This document shows positions 34,686 through 42,897 of a stretch of 64,000 bases of DNA, piece after piece. The stretch lies in the NCBI RefSeq assembly GCF_038397775.1, contig NZ_CP151650.1, positions 2,480,001 to 2,544,000 on the forward strand, given 5' to 3'. The translations under genes and the position numbers were made by a program. The notes under the pieces were generated by a model. The model saw only the letters and a program-made list of their open reading frames with translations, was not told the DNA's origin and ran no database searches. This stretch comes from Pseudomonas sp. RC10. GTDB lineage: Bacteria; Pseudomonadota; Gammaproteobacteria; Pseudomonadales; Pseudomonadaceae. Position 1 is the first letter of the stretch; the number at the start of each line of letters is the position of its first letter.

Positions 34686-35444
34686 TCATTTGGCGTCGTG
34701 GAAAATGATGCCCAGCGTTCGACGGACGCCGCTGTGAATCCGGCTCACCCCATGCCGCATATTGATGCGATAAAACCCGCGCGTGGACCGGGCAGGGCGA
34801 CTGTTCACCGCGACAATCACGGCCTGGCCCTGGTGCAGATTGACCACCTCTGCGCGGCCAGGCTTTTTCGGATCGCTCTCAGTGAGGATGAGTTCGCCGC
34901 CCGTGAAGTCCAGTCCCGGCTCGTCGAGAAGGAAGATCACCTGGAAGGGGAATACATGCTCGCCGTACAGGTCCTGATGCAGGCAGCAGTAGTCATTTGT
35001 CCGGTAGCTCAGCAACAGCGGTGTAGGCCTGCGTTGGCCCGCTTCATGACAGATTTCAGCGAATTCGCTGTGAGCCCCAGGGAAACGCTCCTCCATTCTC
35101 AGTGCGTCATGCCAACGATTGGCAATGGGCGCCAACTGCCCGTAGAGGCGGCTGCGCAGATCAGCGACGGTCGCTGGAAGTGGGTAGGAAAAATATTGAT
35201 ACTCCCCGCGCCCGAAGCCATAACGCTCCATGACAATACGGCTTCGGAAACGTTGAGGCTCGTTGTAGAGGGCTGCCAGCGCGTGGCAGGCCTCTCGGTT
35301 CAGCAATGTGGGCAATACCGCAAAGCCCTCTTGACCCAGCGAGGCTTCGACGGCGCGCCAATCCAGCGTTTCGATGCTCCTCGCTACCGATGCCGTGTCG
35401 GAAGCGACTTCGTCGTCAAATCCCAACGCAAATTGATTGCTCAT
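34686..35444 (-). CDS. PF09859-type 2OG-Fe(II) oxygenase, paralog 1
   Basis: 252 aa starting MSNQFALGFDDEV (AGGAA 4 nt upstream of the ATG). The family core is complete: YQYFSYPLP, RPTPLLLSYRTNDYCCLHQD (Fe-binding HxD), YGEHVFPFQVIFLL, FTGGELILTE, the distal iron His in MRHGVSRIHSG and the ending GIIFHDAK. PF09859 is described as oxygenases acting on damaged DNA and is often next to Ada genes. Last gene of the operon; its start overlaps the Ada-type gene stop by 4 nt. Confidence 0.85.
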   Translation of the reverse strand: MSNQFALGFDDEVASDTASVARSIETLDWRAVEASLGQEGFAVLPTLLNREACHALAALYNEPQRFRSRIVMERYGFGRGEYQYFSYPLPATVADLRSRLYGQLAPIANRWHDALRMEERFPGAHSEFAEICHEAGQRRPTPLLLSYRTNDYCCLHQDLYGEHVFPFQVIFLLDEPGLDFTGGELILTESDPKKPGRAEVVNLHQGQAVIVAVNSRPARSTRGFYRINMRHGVSRIHSGVRRTLGIIFHDAK

Positions 35445-35737
35445 CTTGATTCCTGATGTCGTGGAGTTGGCGGCCAGTTGCCGTTTTTCCATTCGCGGTA
35501 TTCGTGGGGCATGCAGACTGCACAAGGACGGTAGCCCGCTGCTATCGCAGACGGTTCGTCGAGAAAGAAAACGCGATGCTTCACATAGCCTCCTCGGGCG
35601 ATGGCTTGCAGCGCAGCACGGCAATCGAGTTTCCCGTAGAGCCCGGTGCGTCGGTGCCCGCCCAACGTGCCACGCTGCGCACTGAGGAACGGTTTGCCGT
35701 CCGGGCCTATCAACATCCAGTCGTGCTGGGGCGCCAT
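35441..35737 (-). CDS. Stand-alone Ada-type metal-binding domain protein
   Basis: 98 aa. RTGLYGKLDCRAALQAIARGGYVKHRVFF and GYRPCAVCMPHEYREWK resemble the Ada N-terminal zinc domain family. Three cysteines are seen (DC, PCAVC), one fewer than the four zinc ligands of E. coli Ada, and the methyl-acceptor region is reduced, so repair of phosphotriesters is uncertain. Stop overlaps the next start (ATGA). With Ogt and PF09859 enzymes nearby, a role in sensing or repairing alkylation is inferred. Confidence 0.75.
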   Translation of the reverse strand: MAPQHDWMLIGPDGKPFLSAQRGTLGGHRRTGLYGKLDCRAALQAIARGGYVKHRVFFLDEPSAIAAGYRPCAVCMPHEYREWKNGNWPPTPRHQESR

Positions 35738-35747
35738 AGAAAAACAC

Positions 35748-36455
35748 TCATGGAGCGAAGTGAAAGCTGATTGAAATGCCGATGCGCTCGCCGCTTCTTA
35801 CGCGGCTGATGGCATGTTTCATGTTCACGCGGTAGTAGCCTTTGCTGCCCTTGAAAGGGCGTTGAGCGGTCGTGATGATTGCCAGGTCGCCCTGTTGCAG
35901 CGGGACGACCATGGGGCGAGATTGCATGCGGGGACGCTGTTCGGTGAGCACGAGTTCTCCGCCTGTGAACCCTTCTGCGCAAGGGCTCAGGAGACCGACC
36001 AACTGGAGAGGAAAAACACACTCGCCATCTGCATGCTGCCGCAGCCCCAGATAGTCTTCTGTGCGCAAGCAGGTCAGCTCCGTCAGTTCGCTCCGTTGCC
36101 CTGCTTCGAAGCACTGCATTTGAAACTGCTGCAGCGTTTCTGGATAGCGATACGGCTGGGCCAAGGTCTCGCACCAGCGGTTGGCGACCTGTGCGAGAGG
36201 CGAATACAGGGCTTCTCTAAGGCAGCTCAATGTGGTCGGGACGTCGCCGTTCCAGCGGTAAGCCAATCCTCGTCCTGATCGCTGTTCACTTAAATCGATT
36301 TGCACCTGATTCGACGAGCCTTCGAGAACGTCGGCGAGCGCGCCGAGGATGTCGGGCTTCAGAAAGCCGGGCAGCACCGCAAAGCCTTCCTGGTCAAGTT
36401 GCGTCGTGATGTTGTGCCAATCGAGATGTTCGGTGGCGGTGGCGAATGTGTTCAT
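35748..36455 (-). CDS. PF09859-type 2OG-Fe(II) oxygenase, divergent paralog 2
   Basis: 235 aa from ATG 36455; a GTG at 36506, coupled to the previous stop (GTGA), would add 17 residues. It shares LDQEGFAVLPGFL, GGELVLTEQRPRMQSR and LQQGDLAII with the family. However, the iron site differs: paralogs 1 and 3 have LHQD, whereas here the aligned stretch is LRQHADGECVFP, so the H-x-D pair is shifted by two residues, and the end HDA is replaced by FHFAP. It also lacks the YQYF motif. Altered activity or a structural role is possible. Confidence 0.78.
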   Translation of the reverse strand: MNTFATATEHLDWHNITTQLDQEGFAVLPGFLKPDILGALADVLEGSSNQVQIDLSEQRSGRGLAYRWNGDVPTTLSCLREALYSPLAQVANRWCETLAQPYRYPETLQQFQMQCFEAGQRSELTELTCLRTEDYLGLRQHADGECVFPLQLVGLLSPCAEGFTGGELVLTEQRPRMQSRPMVVPLQQGDLAIITTAQRPFKGSKGYYRVNMKHAISRVRSGERIGISISFHFAP

Positions 36456-36502
36456 AACGTTTTCAGGTCTCAGAAAAGGGTTCGCACGTCGCAGGTGGCC
36501 GT

Positions 36503-37222
36503 TCACTTGGCGTCATGAAAAATAATGCCCACGGTATGCCTCAGCCCAGCCTGTATGCGGCTGACGCCATGGCGCATGAGGACCTTTTTCGATTGACCCC
36601 GCCGTCCGGCCACGGGCCGTGTCCGGACCGCGAAAATGACCGCGTCGCCCTGCTGAAGGGGTACCACTTCGGCGCGCTGTGAGCTGGATGAGTACTCCGT
36701 CACGACGAACTCTCCGCCTTGGAAATCGACCCCTGGCACCGACAGCAAGATCGCCACCTGCAGAGGGAAAAGGTGCTCTCCATAAACGTCTTGATGCAGG
36801 CAGTTGTAATCGCCGGTCTGATATTGAAGCAACAGCGGCGTCGCCCGCGTCTGATCGGCTTGGTGGCATCGTTCGAGGAAAGACGTCAACGCCATGGGGT
36901 AGCGCAAGGCGTCGCCGAGGCGTTCGCTCCAGCCATTGGCAATGGTTGCCAGATGGGGATAGAGGGCATGCCTCAACGCGTTGATCAATGGCGGCAGCGG
37001 ATAGTCGAAATATTGGTACTCACCGCTTCCAAACCCGTGCCGCGCCATGACGACCCGAGTGCGAAAAAGCGTCGGGTCGCTGTACAGGCCCGCCAACGCC
37101 TGGCATTGATCGGCGGTCATGATCGAAGGGACGACCGCGTAGCCTGAATCATCCAATGACCGCTGCAGGCTCGGCCAATCCAACCCCTGGGAGGGGGCAA
37201 GCAGAGTTCGGGTCCGGGTCAT
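36503..37222 (-). CDS. PF09859-type 2OG-Fe(II) oxygenase, paralog 3
   Basis: 239 aa. YQYFDYPLPPL, RATPLLLQYQTGDYNCLHQDVYGEHLFPLQ (HxD), FQGGEFVVTE, LMRHGVSRIQAG and GIIFHDAK make a complete PF09859 enzyme. Its ATG overlaps the ogt stop by 1 nt (TGATG). It is closer to paralog 1 than to paralog 2. Fe(II)/2-oxoglutarate-dependent oxidation linked to alkylated DNA is the family expectation; direct demethylation is not proven. Confidence 0.87.
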   Translation of the reverse strand: MTRTRTLLAPSQGLDWPSLQRSLDDSGYAVVPSIMTADQCQALAGLYSDPTLFRTRVVMARHGFGSGEYQYFDYPLPPLINALRHALYPHLATIANGWSERLGDALRYPMALTSFLERCHQADQTRATPLLLQYQTGDYNCLHQDVYGEHLFPLQVAILLSVPGVDFQGGEFVVTEYSSSSQRAEVVPLQQGDAVIFAVRTRPVAGRRGQSKKVLMRHGVSRIQAGLRHTVGIIFHDAK

Positions 37223-37779
37223 CAGTTGGACTCCTTTTCCAGAAGTGTCCGCTTACGCTCAACCCCCCAGCGGTACCCCGAAATAGACCCGTCACTTCGA
37301 ACGACCCGATGGCAAGGGATCGCGACGGCCAGCACGTTCGCGGCACACGCGCCGGCCACCGCGCGGATGGCGTCAGGATTGCCCACTTCATACGCGACGT
37401 CACTGTAGCTGCGGGTTTGTCCCGCTGGAATGTGCTGCAGGGCGGTCCAGACTTTTTGCTGAAAGACCGTGCCCCCGACATCCAGATTCAGGACTTTCGA
37501 GGTCTTTCCCGTATCAACCAGCGAGATGACCTGTTCGAGTTCCGATCTCAACACCTCACCCGCCTGGACGTGTTCTCGTTGAGGAAAGGCCGCACTCAAC
37601 TGGTTCATCAGGCCAGCATCGGTGTCGTCCAGGAATATCGCGCAAATGCCGTAGCCACTGTGGCCCACCAGCACCGGGCCAAGAATGGTCCGGCCGATGG
37701 TGTAGCGAATGGCACCGGCAGGGCGCTCGCGAGGGGCGCGGAAGATAAGGTTGATCGAAGACAGCAGCGAAGTGTTCAT
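37222..37779 (-). CDS. ogt: Methylated-DNA-protein cysteine methyltransferase (Ada C-domain/Ogt)
   Basis: 185 aa. The catalytic motif AVAIPCHRVVRSDGSISGYRWG is intact (acceptor Cys in PCHRV), with the DNA-binding helix GTVFQQKVWTALQHIPAGQTRSYSDVA and Arg finger GNPDAIRAV. It removes O6-alkyl groups from guanine in a suicidal reaction. First gene of the five-gene operon, with a palindrome directly upstream. The Ada AraC-type activator half is missing, so regulation differs from E. coli ada. Confidence 0.93.
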   Translation of the reverse strand: MNTSLLSSINLIFRAPRERPAGAIRYTIGRTILGPVLVGHSGYGICAIFLDDTDAGLMNQLSAAFPQREHVQAGEVLRSELEQVISLVDTGKTSKVLNLDVGGTVFQQKVWTALQHIPAGQTRSYSDVAYEVGNPDAIRAVAGACAANVLAVAIPCHRVVRSDGSISGYRWGVERKRTLLEKESN

Positions 37780-37789
37780 GGCAGGTGTT

Positions 37790-37822
37790 CCTGATCTGAT
37801 CCGACGATGGGATCAGATTAGG
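37790..37822. promoter_or_regulatory. Palindromic operator/hairpin before alkylation-repair operon
   Basis: ATCTGATCC (37794-37802) and GGATCAGAT (37810-37818) are perfect inverted arms round a 7-nt centre; extending to 13 bp gives one mismatch. It lies 10-43 nt before the ogt ATG, without a T-run. Probable operator of an unidentified regulator, or leader hairpin. Confidence 0.7.
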
Positions 37823-37931
37823 GTTCGCACGCGATATGGACACTCCGGTCCTTGCGATTGAATTCTGCATGGCGGTGCCGTGCAGGCGGCGAAAACAGCA
37901 CGTCTGTTGCGACAGCACCTGCGGCCTCAAA

Positions 37932-38882
37932 TCACCCTTGCGGACCGATGACCTTGGTCAGGCTCTGGCTCGCCGCTGCCGCTCGGATGCTTTCCAGCAG
38001 ATGGGGAAGGCTGGGGTCCGGGTGAGGTTCATCGCGCCAACACATCCCGAGCGACCCTACGGCGTTGAGCTCGAATTTCAACGGGACCACCAGTCTGCGT
38101 TGGGTGAAGTGATCCGCCACACGATCGGATGCAATCGACAGCATGTCGCTGTAATGCAGCAACCAGAGATTACCGATGAGGGAGGTCGACTCGATCCGAT
38201 ACGGAAGCGGGCGCTGCCCCGCACGGGTTAGCGCCATATCGAGTTTGGTGCGAATCGGGGTGCTCTTGGCCCAGACGATCCAGTCATAGCTTCGCAGATC
38301 ATCCCAACTCAGATTGTCGTTGTAGGTCAGGGGGTGGCCAGGGCGACAGATCACGCGCATGGCCTCGTCATACAGTTGTTCGCTTTGCAGCGAGGGGCGA
38401 GGAGAGTAGGCATCGAGGCGTCCGACCACGAGGTCAAGCTGGCCCAGTTCCAGGCGTTCGAGCAACTCGTTCATGGTCCCTTCCTGCAGTTCAACCTGCG
38501 CCCCTGGATGGCGCTGCAGAAACTGCATGATTGCTGCAGGGACCAGGTTCGGCGCCGACGCCGGGGAGGTGCCTATCACCACCCTGTAGGAACTGCCGTC
38601 CTGCATGGCTTTTAGATTCAGCTGTGCGCGATCCATTTCGCTCAAAACCCGCCGGGCGTGACCCAGCAGCATCAGCCCTTGGGCCGTCGGGGTCAGACCG
38701 CGCGCGTGCCGCTCGAAGAGGGGCGCTCCTACGTCCTCCTCCAGCTCTTTCAACCATTTGGAAAGGGCGGGCTGGGTGCTGAAAGTTGCCCGGGCTGCCT
38801 CTGTCACGCTGCCGGTTTCTTCGAGGCTTATGAGTAATTGGAGGTGCTGCATGCGCAGGCGGCGAATCCAGTCGGTGGCCAT
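37932..38882 (-). CDS. LysR-family regulator of the gentisate operon
   Basis: 316 aa. The N-terminal helix-turn-helix is SVTEAARATFSTQPALSKWLKELEEDVGAPLFERHARG; residues ~95-300 form the effector domain. It is divergent from gtdA with 142 nt between starts, the normal arrangement for an activator of an aromatic operon. Effector likely 3-hydroxybenzoate or gentisate by inference. It also lies just upstream of the alkylation-repair operon on the same strand, 152 nt before ogt, but a functional link is not evident. Confidence 0.85.
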   Translation of the reverse strand: MATDWIRRLRMQHLQLLISLEETGSVTEAARATFSTQPALSKWLKELEEDVGAPLFERHARGLTPTAQGLMLLGHARRVLSEMDRAQLNLKAMQDGSSYRVVIGTSPASAPNLVPAAIMQFLQRHPGAQVELQEGTMNELLERLELGQLDLVVGRLDAYSPRPSLQSEQLYDEAMRVICRPGHPLTYNDNLSWDDLRSYDWIVWAKSTPIRTKLDMALTRAGQRPLPYRIESTSLIGNLWLLHYSDMLSIASDRVADHFTQRRLVVPLKFELNAVGSLGMCWRDEPHPDPSLPHLLESIRAAAASQSLTKVIGPQG

Positions 38883-38950
38883 GGGTGCCTCGGGTCGGGT
38901 AAAGCTTGGCGGGGTTAGCTATACAAAAATATATATGGGTTTATCGTCAA

Positions 38951-38968
38951 ATACCATTATTCGGATAT
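38951..38968. promoter_or_regulatory. Candidate LysR operator
   Basis: ATACC-N7-GGATAT, an imperfect dyad of LysR (T-N11-A) character, lies between the LysR gene and gtdA, about 57 nt before the gtdA ATG. Confidence 0.5.
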
Positions 38969-39024
38969 GTGAGATGGGCCAATAATTGTCCTACAACAAA
39001 TGGCCAGCTGAAAAAGGTCCCCTC

Positions 39025-40065
39025 ATGAACAACACCATCAATGACGAACGCGCTGCGTTTTACCAGCGCATCGACAAGCACAATTTGATGCCGCTCTGGG
39101 AACAACTGCACAACCTGGTTCCCCGTCAGCCTGCAGGTGCCTGTCAGCCTGCTCTGTGGAGCTACAAGACCCTGCGTCCTTTTCTGACCGAGTCGGGGGA
39201 TTTGATCTCTGCCGAGGAAGCGGTGCGCCGTGTACTGGTTCTGGAGAATCCTGCACTGCGTGGCACTGCTTCGATTACCTCCAGTCTGTACGCCGGCTTG
39301 CAGATGATCCTTCCAGGAGAAGTCGCACCGAGCCATCGCCACAGCCAGTCTGCCTTGCGTTTCGTCATCGAAGGCCGAGGTGCCTACACGGCGGTGGACG
39401 GCGAACGGGCAACGATGGAGCCGGGTGATTTCATCATCACGCCGTCCTGGACATGGCATGACCACGGGAATCCGCCGCAGCTTGAAGGCGGGGAGCCGGT
39501 TATCTGGCTTGACGGTCTTGATATCCCGATCGTGCGTTTCTTCGACGCCGGTTTCGCAGAAAACTACGAGAAGCCGGTGCAGCCCATCAGTCGTCCAGAA
39601 GGCAATAGCCTGGCGCGATACGGTATGAACCTCCTGCCGGTCCGGCATCAGGCGACCTCTCACACTTCTCCCATTTTCAGCTACCCCTACGCCCGGACGC
39701 GCGAGGCGCTGGAGACCCTGCTGCGTCATGAGGAAATTGACGAGTGCGACGGCGTCAAGCTGCGTTACGTCAATCCGGCGACAGGCGGTTGGCCGATGCC
39801 CACCATTGCCACCTTCATGCAGGTTCTGCCTCGCCAGTTCAGCGGCAAGACCAGCCGCAGCACCGATGCAACCGTTTACTCGGTGGTCGAAGGGCGGGGC
39901 ACGGTCTGGATTGCCGATCAGCGTTTCGACTACGAACCTCGCGACACATTTGTGGTGCCGAGCTGGGCCTCTCTGCGCTTTGAGAATCAGGAAGAGTGCG
40001 TCCTGTTCAGTTTTTCGGATCGTCCAGTGCAGCAGGCCTTGGGCATCCTTCGCGAATCCCGTTAA
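39025..40065 (+). CDS. gtdA: Gentisate 1,2-dioxygenase
   Basis: 346 aa bicupin. The N-terminal cupin carries the iron ligands in [16 protein letters not shown] and SWTWHDHG; the C-terminal cupin has [20 protein letters not shown]. The opening [12 protein letters not shown] and GPLVPxxP-like region fit gentisate dioxygenases. It cleaves gentisate to maleylpyruvate using Fe(II) and O2. The start at 39025 has AAAGG upstream and trims 13 residues of open frame. First gene of a five-gene operon. Confidence 0.93.
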   Translation: MNNTINDERAAFYQRIDKHNLMPLWEQLHNLVPRQPAGACQPALWSYKTLRPFLTESGDLISAEEAVRRVLVLENPALRGTASITSSLYAGLQMILPGEVAPSHRHSQSALRFVIEGRGAYTAVDGERATMEPGDFIITPSWTWHDHGNPPQLEGGEPVIWLDGLDIPIVRFFDAGFAENYEKPVQPISRPEGNSLARYGMNLLPVRHQATSHTSPIFSYPYARTREALETLLRHEEIDECDGVKLRYVNPATGGWPMPTIATFMQVLPRQFSGKTSRSTDATVYSVVEGRGTVWIADQRFDYEPRDTFVVPSWASLRFENQEECVLFSFSDRPVQQALGILRESR

Positions 40066-40087
40066 TCCTTGAAGATTGGAGCACCCC

Positions 40088-40786
40088 ATGACTTACGTCG
40101 TCGCACCTCAAGCAGTGACTGCACTCGCCATCCATGGCACGTCAGACACCTTTCCCGTTCGCCGGGTTTACTGCGTAGGCCGCAACTATGCGGCGCATGC
40201 ACGGGAGATGGGCTTCGACCCGGATCGCGAGCCACCGTTTTTCTTCTGCAAGCCGGCCGACTCCGTGGTGCCAGCCAAAAGCGGCCAGACGCTGGAAATC
40301 CCGTACCCGAGTGAAACCGGCAATTACCACTATGAGATCGAGCTGGTCGCCGCCATCGGTAAGGGAGGGCGTGACATCCCGCTGGAGAGCGCCGTCGAGC
40401 ACGTCTGGGGCTATGCCGTTGGCCTGGACATGACGCGTCGAGACCTGCAGATGAAGATGCGTGAAATGGGTCGGCCGTGGGAGATCGGCAAGTCGTTCGA
40501 TCAGTCGGCGCCGATCGGGCCGCTCACGCCAGCGGCTGAATTCGATGTGGCCTCTGATGCGGCCATCTGGTTGCAGGTCAACGGTGTGGACAAGCAGCGC
40601 AGCAGCATCGACAAGCTGATCTGGTCCGTTGCGGAAACAATCGCCTACCTGTCGCGTTTTTTCGAGCTGCAGCCGGGTGACCTCATCATGACAGGCACCC
40701 CTGAAGGGGTCGGTCCGGTGGTGGCAGGCGAACTGATGATCGGCGGCGTACAGCAGTTGGGTGAAATCAGCGTCCGCGTCATCTGA
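40088..40786 (+). CDS. nagK: Fumarylpyruvate hydrolase (FAH family)
   Basis: 232 aa. [36 protein letters not shown] (metal Glu) and [14 protein letters not shown] are the FAH-family active-site blocks, and [11 protein letters not shown] is the C-terminal signature. It hydrolyses fumarylpyruvate to fumarate and pyruvate, the last step of the gentisate route. ATG at 40088 with GGAG 7 nt upstream, 22 nt after gtdA. Confidence 0.92.
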   Translation: MTYVVAPQAVTALAIHGTSDTFPVRRVYCVGRNYAAHAREMGFDPDREPPFFFCKPADSVVPAKSGQTLEIPYPSETGNYHYEIELVAAIGKGGRDIPLESAVEHVWGYAVGLDMTRRDLQMKMREMGRPWEIGKSFDQSAPIGPLTPAAEFDVASDAAIWLQVNGVDKQRSSIDKLIWSVAETIAYLSRFFELQPGDLIMTGTPEGVGPVVAGELMIGGVQQLGEISVRVI

Positions 40787-40838
40787 AAGCACGGTTGGAC
40801 AGCGTGCTTTCTCAACCCTTGGAGCTTGGAGAATCACC

Positions 40839-42212
40839 ATGGCTTCCACTGATAATAACAACAGTGTGGATGTACAAAAGTTTATCGATGCGCAACCCGT
40901 GACGCGATTTCAATGGCTGATTTGCCTGTTGTGTTTTCTCGTCACAGCGCTGGATGGACTCGACACTGCCGCGGCCGGATTCATCGCTCCAGCACTTCGA
41001 GAGGAGTGGGCGCTGACGCCGGGGCAGCTCAACCCTGTCCTGGGGGCTGCGCTGCTCGGCCTGATGTTCGGCGCGTTCGCCGCTGGCCCGCTGGCGGACC
41101 GTTTTGGACGCAAAACCGTGCTGCTGGGATCGGTGCTGTGCTTTGGCGGCTGGAGCGTCGCAGCGGCGTTCTCACAGAACGTCGAGACCCTGACGATTCT
41201 GCGCTTCCTCACCGGGCTTGGCCTCGGCGGCGCCATGCCTAATGCCATTACGCTGACGTCCGAATACTGCCCAACCCGCCGTCGCTCACTGATGGTGACC
41301 AGCATGTTCTGTGGCTTCACCCTCGGTTCGGCGCTGGGAGGGATTGTCGCTGCGCACATGGTCCCGCTTTATGGCTGGCGTAGCGTGCTGTTGATCGGCG
41401 GGGTACTGCCTGTACTGGTGCTGCCTCTGCTTGCGCTGCTATTGCCGGAGTCGGCGGGTTTCCTGGTGCTTCGGCGCAAGGATCATCGTCAGCGCGTCGA
41501 GCGCATCCTGCGTCGCATCGGCGACCTTCCCGATGCGTGGAACGGCAAGTTCCTGGTCAATGACACCAAGACCAAGGAGCACTCGCCCGTACGCATCATC
41601 TTGCGGGGTGAGCTCAGCCGCGGAACGTTTCTGTTATGGACAGCCTTCTTCATGAGCCTGCTGATCATCTACATGATGACCAACTGGCTGCCCATGCTCA
41701 TCAAGGACACGGGGCTGTCCTTGAGTCAGGCGGCGCTGGTGAGCGCGATGTTCCAGGTCGGAGGGACGGTTGGCGCCATTTTCCTTGGCGGCGCGATGGA
41801 TCGTTTTGACCCTTGGCGTGTGCTGACACTTGCCTATGTCATCGGCGCCGGTTTTCTCTGGTTCATCGGTCAGTTCTACCACGACTTCACGCTGCTGATC
41901 GTCGGCGTGGCGGGGATGGGCGCCTGCATCAGCGGCACTCAGGTCGGCGCGAACGCCCTGGCGTCCGGGTTCTACCCCACGGCCAGTCGGGCCACGGGTG
42001 TGGCGTGGTCGCACGGTGTCGGCCGTATCGGCTCGGTGACCGGGACATTGGGTGGCGGCGCGCTGCTCGGCCTGGGGCTGAATTTCAACGGTATTTTTTC
42101 CTTGTTGACGCTGCCTGCGCTGCTGGCGGCTGGCGCAATGTTCTTCATGGGCAGGCATTACCGCGGGGCAACACCGCCATCCGCCGCGTTGCCCGCTACG
42201 CCACCGGTTTGA
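40839..42212 (+). CDS. AAHS-family aromatic-acid transporter (gentisate/3-hydroxybenzoate)
   Basis: 457 aa, 12 helices. ALDGLDTAAAGFIAPALREEW, GPLADRFGRKTVLLG and LTGLGLGGAMPNAITLTSEY are AAHS motifs shared with PcaK/GenK/BenK. Position inside the gentisate operon indicates uptake of 3-hydroxybenzoate or gentisate. The start at 40839 has TTGGAG upstream. Codons 6-8 create an AATAACAA motif that fits an Hfq/Crc site over the translation start. Confidence 0.9.
   Translation: MASTDNNNSVDVQKFIDAQPVTRFQWLICLLCFLVTALDGLDTAAAGFIAPALREEWALTPGQLNPVLGAALLGLMFGAFAAGPLADRFGRKTVLLGSVLCFGGWSVAAAFSQNVETLTILRFLTGLGLGGAMPNAITLTSEYCPTRRRSLMVTSMFCGFTLGSALGGIVAAHMVPLYGWRSVLLIGGVLPVLVLPLLALLLPESAGFLVLRRKDHRQRVERILRRIGDLPDAWNGKFLVNDTKTKEHSPVRIILRGELSRGTFLLWTAFFMSLLIIYMMTNWLPMLIKDTGLSLSQAALVSAMFQVGGTVGAIFLGGAMDRFDPWRVLTLAYVIGAGFLWFIGQFYHDFTLLIVGVAGMGACISGTQVGANALASGFYPTASRATGVAWSHGVGRIGSVTGTLGGGALLGLGLNFNGIFSLLTLPALLAAGAMFFMGRHYRGATPPSAALPATPPV
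40854..40861 (+). promoter_or_regulatory. AATAACAA catabolite-activity (Hfq/Crc) motif
   Basis: AATAACAA (AANAANAA consensus) falls in the first codons of the aromatic transporter gene, where Hfq/Crc binding would repress translation. Confidence 0.5.
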
Positions 42213-42229
42213 TCACGAGAGAATTCACC

Positions 42230-42871
42230 ATGCGGCTTTACGGTTTTTTTAACAGTTCGACCTCGTATCGAGTGCGCATCGCTCTGGCGTTGAAGAACAT
42301 TGGCTTCGAGCATCACGGCATCAACCTGCGCAGCGGCGAGCAGTCGAGTACGGATTATCTGGCGCTCAACCCTGCCGCGAGCGTTCCGCTGCTGATCGAC
42401 AGCGACGGGACGACGCTCAGCCAGTCCCTGGCGATCATCCAGTATCTGGACGACACCCGCGACGGGCCTCGTCTGATTCCCGTGGATCCACTGGCTCGCG
42501 CCCGTGTGATGGAAGCGTCGCTGGCGATCAGTTGTGACATTCACCCCATCAACAACTTGCGGGTGCTCGGTTACCTGAAGCGCGAGCTGGGCGTAACGGA
42601 TGAGCAGAAAAACACTTGGTACAAACACTGGGTAGAGGTGGGGCTGGCGGCTTTCGAGCAGTTGTTGCAGCGCTATGGCCACGGCCCGTTCTGCTTCGGT
42701 GAGAGCCCGACCCTGGCCGATTGTTGCCTCGTGCCTCAGGTCGCCAATGCCCTGCGTATGGGGTGCGATCTGGAGCGCTTTGAGCGGGTCATGCTCACGT
42801 ATCGGCACTGCCTGGCTCAAGAGCCTTTTCAGCGGGCCGCGCCGGATCGTCAGCCCGATTACATCGTATGA
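42230..42871 (+). CDS. Maleylpyruvate/maleylacetoacetate isomerase (zeta GST)
   Basis: 213 aa. The zeta-class glutathione motif is SSTSYRVRIALALKNI, followed by NPAASVPLLIDSDGTTLSQSLAIIQYLDD. It catalyses glutathione-dependent isomerisation of maleylpyruvate to fumarylpyruvate in this operon. In the usual SSCxWR active loop the cysteine is Thr here. The start at 42230 follows the transporter stop by 18 nt. Confidence 0.9.
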   Translation: MRLYGFFNSSTSYRVRIALALKNIGFEHHGINLRSGEQSSTDYLALNPAASVPLLIDSDGTTLSQSLAIIQYLDDTRDGPRLIPVDPLARARVMEASLAISCDIHPINNLRVLGYLKRELGVTDEQKNTWYKHWVEVGLAAFEQLLQRYGHGPFCFGESPTLADCCLVPQVANALRMGCDLERFERVMLTYRHCLAQEPFQRAAPDRQPDYIV

Positions 42872-42897
42872 ATCAAGAAGTCGAGGGAGACATTCTC

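Noticed and set aside
34686..35747. Single 353-aa fusion protein of Ada-like part and oxygenase
   Set aside because: The upstream 100 codons of that frame are an out-of-frame reading of the separate Ada-type gene; the oxygenase has its own ribosome site at 35444.
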